Positions 6,965 to 12,363 of a stretch of 14,243 nucleotides of DNA are shown here, piece by piece (position 1 is the first letter of the stretch; every line of letters begins with the position of its first letter). Source of the DNA: Gammaproteobacteria bacterium (GTDB taxonomy: Bacteria; Pseudomonadota; Gammaproteobacteria; Chromatiales; Chromatiaceae); contig DAOUQU010000012.1 in the NCBI GenBank assembly GCA_030625445.1, forward strand, positions 1-14,243, in the 5' to 3' direction. Position numbers and translations under genes: made by a program. Under the pieces are notes generated by a model. It made no database searches. It saw nothing but the letters and a program-made list of their open reading frames with translations, and had not been told where the DNA came from.

Positions 6965-6998
6965 AAAAAAGGCGCACATTATAACATGCGCGCCTTTT
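6965..6998 (-). terminator. Rho-independent terminator of petABC
   Basis: On the minus strand, 31 nt after the petC stop codon, AAAAGGCGC (6990-6998) pairs with GCGCCTTTT (6967-6975), followed by further T residues and a 14-nt loop. This is a classical terminator for the petABC transcript. The A and T tracts on both sides would allow termination in either direction. Confidence 0.85.
6978..6986 (-). promoter_or_regulatory. Extended -10 promoter element for sspAB, inside the petC terminator loop
   Basis: The minus strand reads TGTTATAAT: a perfect -10 hexamer TATAAT (6978-6983) preceded by the extended -10 TGn motif. No good -35 is visible 17 bp upstream, consistent with an extended -10 promoter. 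It lies 52 bp before the sspA ATG, and initiation would fall in the distal arm of the terminator hairpin. Confidence 0.6.
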
Positions 6999-7029
6999 AT
7001 TAGGTGGAGTTTAGCGTGTTACGTTTTTA

Positions 7030-7764
7030 TTAATGGACGTCTTTCCAGTACTCCTTCTTCAGCAGGTAGGCGAAGATGAAGAATACCAGCAGAAACAGCA
7101 GCACCTTGATACCGAGAGAGTGGCGTTTCAGCTTGCTGGGATCACCCATGTAGGAGAAAAAATTTGTCAGGTCCAGCGCCATCTGATCATACTCTTCAGT
7201 TGACATCTTGCCTGGCTTGACCATTTCGAAGCCCTTGAAGACGTGGCTTTCATGGCCGGAGTCGTCTTTATGCTCCTCGAAGATCGCTTTTTGCATACCC
7301 TGAAGCTCCCACAGCACATGCGGCATGCCGACCTTGTCGAAAATGATGTTGTTGACGCCGAATGGACGGCTCTCGTCGATATAGAAGCTGCGTAGATAGG
7401 TGTAGATCCAGTCGTCACCGCGCAGACGCGCTTCCAGGGTGAGGTCGGGTGGTGGAGCACCGAACCAGTTGGCCGCGTCATCGGGGTTCATGGCTGTGGT
7501 CATCAGATCACCGGGCTTAGCATTCGATGGCATCAGATTCTGTTTGAGCAGATCTTCAGGAATATCGAACTCCAACATGCGTTGCCAGCGTTCATATTTC
7601 ATCGAGTGGCAGTTGAGGCAGTAGTTGACGAAGTATTTGGCGCCTCGTTGCAGTGACGCCTGATCGGTGATATCCACATCAGCATGATCGAGGTGGATAT
7701 TCCCCCCGCTTGCGAACGCGGGAGAGGACGCCAGCATAACAATTGCAATCAATAGCTTTTTCAT
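7030..7764 (-). CDS. petC: Cytochrome c1 subunit of the bc1 complex
   Basis: Membrane-anchored c-type cytochrome that accepts electrons from the Rieske protein and passes them to soluble cytochrome c. It has 244 residues. A signal peptide (MKKLLIAIVMLASSPAFA) is followed by the haem c motif CLNCH at 49-53 within KYFVNYCLNCHSMKYERW, typical of cytochrome c1. The stretch VGMPHVLWELQGMQ and the C-terminal membrane anchor (about 219-237, VLLFLLVFFIFAYLLKKEYW) also fit the family. Its ATG overlaps the petB stop as ATGA. It is the last gene of petABC and is followed by a strong terminator. Confidence 0.97.
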   Translation of the reverse strand: MKKLLIAIVMLASSPAFASGGNIHLDHADVDITDQASLQRGAKYFVNYCLNCHSMKYERWQRMLEFDIPEDLLKQNLMPSNAKPGDLMTTAMNPDDAANWFGAPPPDLTLEARLRGDDWIYTYLRSFYIDESRPFGVNNIIFDKVGMPHVLWELQGMQKAIFEEHKDDSGHESHVFKGFEMVKPGKMSTEEYDQMALDLTNFFSYMGDPSKLKRHSLGIKVLLFLLVFFIFAYLLKKEYWKDVH

Positions 7765-9002
7765 TTTGTCACCCTCTCAGGAACCGGCTTGGTTTTGTCA
7801 GCTTTGCTGTACCACGGCATCAGGAAGAAGAATGCGAAGTAGAGCGTCGTCGCAATTTGTGCAAGCAGTGTGTACAGATCTGTAACAGGCTGCGTGCCGA
7901 GCCACCCGAGGACGACAAATACAATCACGAACATGGCGAGGAAGCCCTTGTAGAGTCCGCCCTTGTAGCGGATGGACTTGACAGGACTGCGATCCAGCCA
8001 CGGCAGCAGGAACAGCACCACGATGGCTGCGCCCATGGCGAGAACGCCCCACACCTGTGTGCCTGCAAAGCTCGGCACGGCGCGCAAGATGGCGTAGTAG
8101 GGGGTGAAATACCATACCGGGGCAATATGCTCGGGCGTTTTCAGCGGGTTCGCGGGCTCGAAATTTGGCGCTTCGAGGAAGTACCCACCTCCCTCGGGGG
8201 CGAAAAAGACGATGCCGGCAAAAAACATCAAAAAGACGATAACGCCGGCAATATCCTTCACCGAGTAGTAGGGGTGGAAAGGGATGCCGTCGGCGGGAGC
8301 AGTATCGCTCCACCTGTTGCCTTTGGGGCCTTTCTTGATCTCAATGCCATCGGGGTTGTTGGAGCCAACCTTGTGCAGCGCTACGATGTGCACGAATACC
8401 AGTGCAGCAAGCACGAATGGCAGCAGGAAGTGAAGTGCAAAGAAGCGGTTCAGGGTGACGTCGGAGATGACGTAGTCGCCGCGAATCCATACCGCCAGAT
8501 CCTCTCCGACAACCGGGATCGCCTGGAACAGGTTGACGATGACCGCAGCTCCCCACAGTGACATCTGCCCCCATGGAAGCAGATAGCCCATGAACGCGGT
8601 TGCCATCATGGCGACATAGATGATCATGCCGATCAGCCACAGCAACTCGCGCGGTTTGCGGTAGGAGCCATACATCAGGCCGCGGAACATATGCAGATAG
8701 ATGACCAGAAAAAACATCGAGGCGCCGGTCGAATGCATGTAGCGGATCAGCCAGCCCCAGTTGACATCGCGCATGATGTATTCAACCGATGCAAATGCGA
8801 GGTTCGCATCCGGTTTATACATCATCGCCAGCCACAAGCCGGTCAAAATCTGGATCACCAGCACCATCATCGCCAGTGAGCCCATGAAATACCAGAAGTT
8901 AAAGTTTTTCGGCGCGTAGTATTGAGCCAGATGCTCGTTCCACACCTTGGTCATGGGGAAGCGATCATCGATCCAGCCGACCATGTTTTGCAATGCACTC
9001 AT
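7761..9002 (-). CDS. petB: Cytochrome b subunit of the bc1 complex
   Basis: Integral membrane subunit holding haems bL and bH and the Qo and Qi quinone sites. It is full-length fused cytochrome b (413 residues), not the split b6/subunit IV form. The haem ligand pairs are visible: His90 and His104 in one helix, His191 and His205 in another. The first half carries FNFWYFMGSLAMMVLVIQIL and GWLIRYMHSTGASMFFLVIY, then FMGYLLPWGQMSLWGA. The Qo-site motif reads PVWY (295-298) instead of the PEWY of mitochondria and alphaproteobacteria; to my knowledge PVWY is common in beta- and gammaproteobacteria. It overlaps petA and petC by 4 bp each, so the three genes are translationally coupled. Confidence 0.98.
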   Translation of the reverse strand: MSALQNMVGWIDDRFPMTKVWNEHLAQYYAPKNFNFWYFMGSLAMMVLVIQILTGLWLAMMYKPDANLAFASVEYIMRDVNWGWLIRYMHSTGASMFFLVIYLHMFRGLMYGSYRKPRELLWLIGMIIYVAMMATAFMGYLLPWGQMSLWGAAVIVNLFQAIPVVGEDLAVWIRGDYVISDVTLNRFFALHFLLPFVLAALVFVHIVALHKVGSNNPDGIEIKKGPKGNRWSDTAPADGIPFHPYYSVKDIAGVIVFLMFFAGIVFFAPEGGGYFLEAPNFEPANPLKTPEHIAPVWYFTPYYAILRAVPSFAGTQVWGVLAMGAAIVVLFLLPWLDRSPVKSIRYKGGLYKGFLAMFVIVFVVLGWLGTQPVTDLYTLLAQIATTLYFAFFFLMPWYSKADKTKPVPERVTK

Positions 9003-9589
9003 GAGGCACCTCCGTCAACACCAATAAGAACAACCTTGTCAGAGAGAAAGCTGTGCGGCGGGATCACAAGATTTGTCGGAGCAGGAACGCCCGCGTAGAC
9101 ACGGCCTGCAAGGTCAAATTTGGAACCATGGCATGGGCAGAAGAAACCTCCAAGCCAGTCAGCGCCAAGATCGGCCGGCGCCACGTCAGGACGATATGAT
9201 GGAGAGCAGCCAAGGTGGGTGCAGATGCCGATAGCAATCAAATACTCGGGCTTGATTGAGCGTGTCGGGTTTTTGCAGTAGGCTGGCTGTTGCTCGACCT
9301 CCGAAGCAGGATCGGCAAGTATGCCGTCAAGCTTGGGCAGATCTTCAAGGTTCTGCTTTGTTCTGTTCACCACCCAAACAGGTTTGCCGCGCCATTTGAC
9401 GCGTAGCAGTTGTCCCTCTTCTATTTTGCTGATGTCGGCTTCAACGGGTGCGCCGGCCGCTTTGGCTCTTGCACTCGGTTGCCATGACATCACAAAAGGG
9501 ACGGCGACAGCCCCTGCTCCAACAGCGCCAATGACGGCGGTTGAGAGAGTCAGAAAGCGGCGTTTTTTTAGATCAACCCCTTCGCTCAT
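8999..9589 (-). CDS. petA: Ubiquinol-cytochrome c reductase Rieske iron-sulfur subunit
   Basis: Carries the high-potential [2Fe-2S] cluster that takes the first electron from quinol at the Qo site. From the ATG at 9589 there are 196 residues. The N terminus has a Tat-like signal-anchor (KKRRFLTLSTAVIGAVGAG and on to AVAVPFVMSW). The cluster-binding boxes are CTHLGC (Cys123, His125, Cys128) and CPCHGS (Cys151, Cys153, His154), giving two Cys and two His ligands plus the disulfide pair. The frame opens at 9604, but 9589 is preferred: GGGAG lies 8 nt upstream and the protein starts MSEGVDLKKRRF like its relatives. First gene of petABC; an FNR-like box lies 163 bp upstream. Confidence 0.97.
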   Translation of the reverse strand: MSEGVDLKKRRFLTLSTAVIGAVGAGAVAVPFVMSWQPSARAKAAGAPVEADISKIEEGQLLRVKWRGKPVWVVNRTKQNLEDLPKLDGILADPASEVEQQPAYCKNPTRSIKPEYLIAIGICTHLGCSPSYRPDVAPADLGADWLGGFFCPCHGSKFDLAGRVYAGVPAPTNLVIPPHSFLSDKVVLIGVDGGAS

Positions 9590-9670
9590 AGTGTTGTCTC
9601 CCACAAGTTAAACCACATAATTGACTGGCAAAGCAGAAGCTTCGACAGAGTTATTGGAATTTTGGTAAAT

Positions 9671-9689
9671 CAGAATATTCTGGAATTCC
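9671..9689. repeat. Two abutting small palindromes in the petA leader
   Basis: CAGAATATTCTG (9671-9682) is a perfect 12-bp palindrome. It shares its last G with GGAATTCC (9682-9689), also perfect. They lie between the FNR-like box and the petA start, where an operator or a 5'-leader structure could sit. I cannot name a regulator. Confidence 0.4.
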
Positions 9690-9751
9690 TACAAATAACC
9701 GGTAAATTGTCTTATAAGTGTGTTGTCAGGTCAAGTTGAGATCACGCTTAG

Positions 9752-9765
9752 TTGATTTATGTCAA
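9752..9765. promoter_or_regulatory. FNR/Anr-like box upstream of petABC
   Basis: TTGATTTATGTCAA matches the FNR/Anr consensus TTGAT-N4-ATCAA at 9 of 10 positions. It lies in the 210-bp region before petA, about 163 bp from its start. A TATAAG hexamer on the minus strand (9711-9716) could be a -10, but a TTGACC (9729-9734) is only 12 bp from it, and the box centre would be near -54, which is not a canonical activator position. The rest of the region contains no gene. Confidence 0.55.
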
Positions 9766-9799
9766 TCAATCTGTTGCAATGTTGGGAGAGAGGGGGAGG

Positions 9800-10201
9800 T
9801 TACCTCGGCATCCCTGGTGGCTGGTTTGCCCTTAACCATCTCTCCTCTTCAGTGTCATATTCCCAGATTTGCTGGTCGATGACTCGTTTTATCACCTGGC
9901 TGTCATGATAAACATACTCGATTGCCGCCGTTTGATGTGCCGCGTTCTCCCCGGATTTGACCGGGTTGGAGATCACTGCATATGAAGTGACGGTGATGCC
10001 TCTATTCGTTGGCGCCTGTTCAGGGTTGGCCAGCATAGCTCCCTGTTCATGCGGGCCTTGCCAGCGCAGAACCTTGCCATAGAGCTTCAGGGTCGATGCG
10101 AGGGATTCATCGCGTCTGCGTTCACCCATGCTTTGACAGCCACTGGTGAAAACAAGAAAAAAGCCCAGAATGAAAATAAAATGCAGTTTCCAGCGTAACA
10201 T
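9800..10201 (-). CDS. Small predicted outer-membrane or periplasmic lipoprotein, unknown function
   Basis: I do not recognise the family. From the ATG at 10201 there are 133 residues: MLRWKLHFIFILGFFLVFTSGC is a lipoprotein signal with lipidated Cys22 in the box FTSGC. The residue after Cys is Gln, not Asp, which favours outer-membrane sorting by the enteric rule. The mature part is soluble and mixed alpha/beta in appearance, with TLKLYGKVLRWQGPHEQGA, ITVTSYAVISNP, IEYVYHDSQVIKRVIDQQIW, and a Pro-rich end NQPPGMPR. The frame is open to 10240; 10201 is preferred because it puts a normal signal peptide at the N terminus, though no clear Shine-Dalgarno precedes either start. It stands alone, divergent from the TraB-type gene with repeat copy C between, and upstream of petA on the same strand. 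Confidence 0.75.
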   Translation of the reverse strand: MLRWKLHFIFILGFFLVFTSGCQSMGERRRDESLASTLKLYGKVLRWQGPHEQGAMLANPEQAPTNRGITVTSYAVISNPVKSGENAAHQTAAIEYVYHDSQVIKRVIDQQIWEYDTEEERWLRANQPPGMPR

Positions 10202-10248
10202 AGTCTGTAATGTGTCAAAATTCGTCGCGTTTGCAAGCATAACAGATT

Positions 10249-10307
10249 AGGGATGCGTTGATTGAATCGCGTTGCGCTTCAATCAGCACTCCCTTTCCCA
10301 GAACCCC
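10249..10307 (+). repeat. Dispersed palindromic repeat, copy C (between divergent genes)
   Basis: In the same orientation as copies A and B but on the plus strand, 10255-10289 forms a hairpin with perfect TGATTGAA/TTCAATCA arms and an inner CGC/GCG stem around GTT. The flanks ACTCCCTTTC match copy B. It occupies the 136-bp intergenic region between the lipoprotein gene and the TraB-type gene, so it lies where their promoters should be. Confidence 0.75.
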
Positions 10308-10337
10308 TATTCCATCGATTCATTCTAAGGCTTAGTG

Positions 10338-11540
10338 ATGACAGAGATTCAAATTCCATCCATCGATTCGCATGTCAAACTCGGGGATGGCGAGGTGTAT
10401 GTGTTGGGAACAGCACATGTCTCCCGCGCCAGTGCTGACGAGGTTCGGGAGATGCTGGAGAGCGGTGAATATGACGCCGTTGCAGTGGAGCTGTGCAACA
10501 GTCGCTACCAGTCGCTGGTCGATCCCGACGCCATGGCGCGTATGGATCTGTTTCAGGTGATCAAGAACGGCAAGGCGGCAATGGTGACGGCGCAACTTGC
10601 TCTGAGTGCCTATCAGCAGAGGCTTGCCGAACAGTTTGGCATCGAGCCGGGAGCAGAGCAGAGGGAAGCGATTCGTATCGCTGAAAAGCATGATTTGCCG
10701 GTGCTGCTGATCGATCGTGAAATCGGTATAACACTGCGCCGGGTGATGAATAATGTCAGCTGGTGGAAACGCTTTGGCCTTTTTGGCGGGCTTCTGGCCT
10801 CCGTCCTCTCTCGCGAAGAGGTGACAGAGGAGGATGTTGAAAGGCTCAAGGAGGGGGACATGCTGGAGACGACCTTCTCTGAATTTGCAGCCGAGCGCAA
10901 GGATCTGTTTGATCCATTGATTGCGGAGCGGGATCGCTATATGGCGGCCCGACTCATTCAGGAGGAGCAACAGCACTCCTACAAAAATATTCTTGCAGTG
11001 GTTGGCGCGGGGCATCAGAAAGGGATTCTCGAGACACTCGAAAAAGGAGTTGCTGATCCGCAGCAGCTATTGACGACCCTGGAGCAGCTGCCGCAGAAAA
11101 AATCCTGGCTCAAATTTCTGCCATGGCTGATTGTGGTGGTGATTCTGGGCGGATTTACAGCTGGGTTTATGCGCAGTCCTGAGCTGGGGTGGAATCTGGT
11201 TGCCGAGTGGGTATTGATCAACGGGACCCTGTCGGCGCTTGGAGCATTAATTGCTGGTGGACATATCCTGACGGTGTTGACGGCATTTATTGCCGCACCG
11301 ATTACCTCTCTAAATCCAACTGTCGGTGCAGGCATGGTAACCGCTGCTGCCGAGACTCTGCTGCGAAAACCTCAGGTGGGTGACTTTGAGCAGCTGCGCC
11401 ATGATGTGACGCACTGGAGCGGCTGGTGGAAAAACCGGGTTTCACGCATTCTGCTGGTTTTTCTCTTCAGCACCATGGGGTCCGCAGCGGGAACCTATAT
11501 CGCCGGTTTTCGTATTTTTGACAAGCTGGTGGGAAGTTAA
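10338..11540 (+). CDS. TraB/PrgY-family membrane protein
   Basis: Member of the TraB/PrgY/GumN-like (TIKI-related) family. PrgY of Enterococcus plasmids limits a peptide pheromone, and TIKI relatives are metalloproteases; the role of the chromosomal bacterial members is not established. The 400 residues start at the ATG at 10338 (TAAGG 7 nt upstream). The N-terminal domain has VYVLGTAHVS (GTAH at 24-27), the conserved AVELCNSRY and DREIGITLRRV, and a later GAGHQKGI motif. This GTAH / E-x-C-x-x-R / GxGH set is typical of the family and includes the putative metal ligands. The C-terminal third carries membrane segments near 258-276, 287-322 (two passes) and 370-391. It is monocistronic: divergent from the lipoprotein gene, convergent with the hemerythrin-like gene. 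Confidence 0.9.
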   Translation: MTEIQIPSIDSHVKLGDGEVYVLGTAHVSRASADEVREMLESGEYDAVAVELCNSRYQSLVDPDAMARMDLFQVIKNGKAAMVTAQLALSAYQQRLAEQFGIEPGAEQREAIRIAEKHDLPVLLIDREIGITLRRVMNNVSWWKRFGLFGGLLASVLSREEVTEEDVERLKEGDMLETTFSEFAAERKDLFDPLIAERDRYMAARLIQEEQQHSYKNILAVVGAGHQKGILETLEKGVADPQQLLTTLEQLPQKKSWLKFLPWLIVVVILGGFTAGFMRSPELGWNLVAEWVLINGTLSALGALIAGGHILTVLTAFIAAPITSLNPTVGAGMVTAAAETLLRKPQVGDFEQLRHDVTHWSGWWKNRVSRILLVFLFSTMGSAAGTYIAGFRIFDKLVGS

Positions 11541-11573
11541 GGAGGAGGTTCCTGACTCTTCGAATCTTTTTTT

Positions 11574-11642
11574 ACCACGAAAGGCACGAAAATCACGAAA
11601 ACTGACAAAATAATTATTCGTGTATTTCGTGCCTTTCGTGGT
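11574..11642. terminator. Long inverted repeat between convergent genes, probable bidirectional terminator
   Basis: ACCACGAAAGGCACGAAA (11574-11591) is the exact reverse complement of 11625-11642, and an inner CACGAA/TTCGTG pair extends the stem across a 2-nt mismatch. T-rich runs lie outside both arms. It starts 33 bp after the TraB-type stop and ends 9 bp before the hemerythrin stop, so it could end both transcripts. The arm sequence itself is made of repeated CACGAAA units (ACCACGAAAGGCACGAAAATCACGAAAA), which hints at a dispersed element and not a simple terminator. Confidence 0.7.
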
Positions 11643-11651
11643 TAAAGGTTT

Positions 11652-12077
11652 TTACAACTCCACCTCAAAATCGAACTGGCTCAAAAACTGCGCTGTTATA
11701 AAATCCATCGTTGAGATGTGGTTTTTGAACCAGACTGGCCAGTCACTCTGTACGTACTGCTTCAGTGATACAAGATTCTGCTTGTTATTCCACTGCTGCT
11801 GCACCTGGCGTATCTGTTCCAGCGCTGCATCATGCTCATTGGAGTGCACCGGGTAAGCCGGAAATTTGTACTCCTGCATATACCTGTTTTCACGCTCGAA
11901 ATGCTGTTCTGTATGTGTGACCCATTGATCCAGCAGTTCACTGATCTTGTTGTTGTCAGGGGATTCAGCATCGATTAACCCGCTTATCGATTGAACCAGT
12001 GTCAACTCTTCACAGTGGACAGTGTTCATGAAATCAAGTGCGACCTGGGGTATGGCGCTGCAATCAGGCGTTGTCAT
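11652..12077 (-). CDS. Hemerythrin-like di-iron protein
   Basis: Single-domain bacteriohemerythrin, 141 residues, predicted cytoplasmic four-helix bundle that binds O2 (or other small ligands) at a di-iron centre. All seven expected ligands are present in the usual spacing: His21, His59 and Glu63 (HFERE), His78 and His82 (HSNEH), and His120 and Asp125 (WFKNHISTMD). No signal peptide or fused signalling domain is seen. Likely roles in the family are O2 storage or delivery, O2 or NO sensing, or iron handling; none can be chosen from sequence. It is convergent with the TraB-type gene. The 286-bp region between it and the divergent multihaem cytochrome gene contains both promoters. Confidence 0.9.
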   Translation of the reverse strand: MTTPDCSAIPQVALDFMNTVHCEELTLVQSISGLIDAESPDNNKISELLDQWVTHTEQHFERENRYMQEYKFPAYPVHSNEHDAALEQIRQVQQQWNNKQNLVSLKQYVQSDWPVWFKNHISTMDFITAQFLSQFDFEVEL

Positions 12078-12363
12078 GTTTCTATTGTTCCGTATACAAA
12101 AGGATCAGCTACTATAGAAAATAAGATCGTTTCTGACCATGATGTAACTCAAGGGAGTATGAAATATCAGCATTCTGCTCATCCCCTGATCTGCATACTG
12201 CTACTGTCATTGGGTTTTCAGCGCACCCTAAACTGGTCACGTGCTTCATGAAAGACTTGACCTCACTTCTTTTGTGGATAAAAATGCCTGAAGAAAAATT
12301 GAAATATATCAAACTGGGATTCACGGCCTGTTGTGCCGATTAAGCCATCAAAGGTATAGAGAG
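12078..12363. other. Divergent intergenic region, hemerythrin / multihaem cytochrome
   Basis: This 286-bp AT-rich region lacks a credible gene. The 70-codon minus-strand frame at 12112-12324 shows no recognisable domain and no Shine-Dalgarno. It holds an FNR-like palindrome (12299-12312). A TTGACC (12255-12260) with TAAAAA 16 bp further on is a weak plus-strand promoter candidate. Confidence 0.5.
12299..12312. promoter_or_regulatory. FNR/Anr-like palindrome upstream of the multihaem cytochrome
   Basis: TTGAAATATATCAA matches TTGAT-N4-ATCAA at 9 of 10 positions. Its centre is about 58 bp before the cytochrome ATG, suitable for activation near -41.5 if transcription starts around 12347. No clear -10 is visible there, so this is a candidate only. 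Confidence 0.5.

Noticed and set aside
7743..8561. 272-codon plus-strand ORF opposite petB
   Set aside because: Antisense to cytochrome b with its haem ligands and overlapping start/stop coupling; low-complexity His/Glu/Asp-rich product typical of a shadow.
10332..11015. 227-codon minus-strand ORF opposite the TraB-type gene
   Set aside because: Shadow of a well-supported family member on the other strand; no Shine-Dalgarno or domain.
12112..12324. Possible small gene in the hemerythrin-cytochrome intergenic region
   Set aside because: No Shine-Dalgarno, no recognisable motif, and it overlaps the FNR-like site and promoter region.
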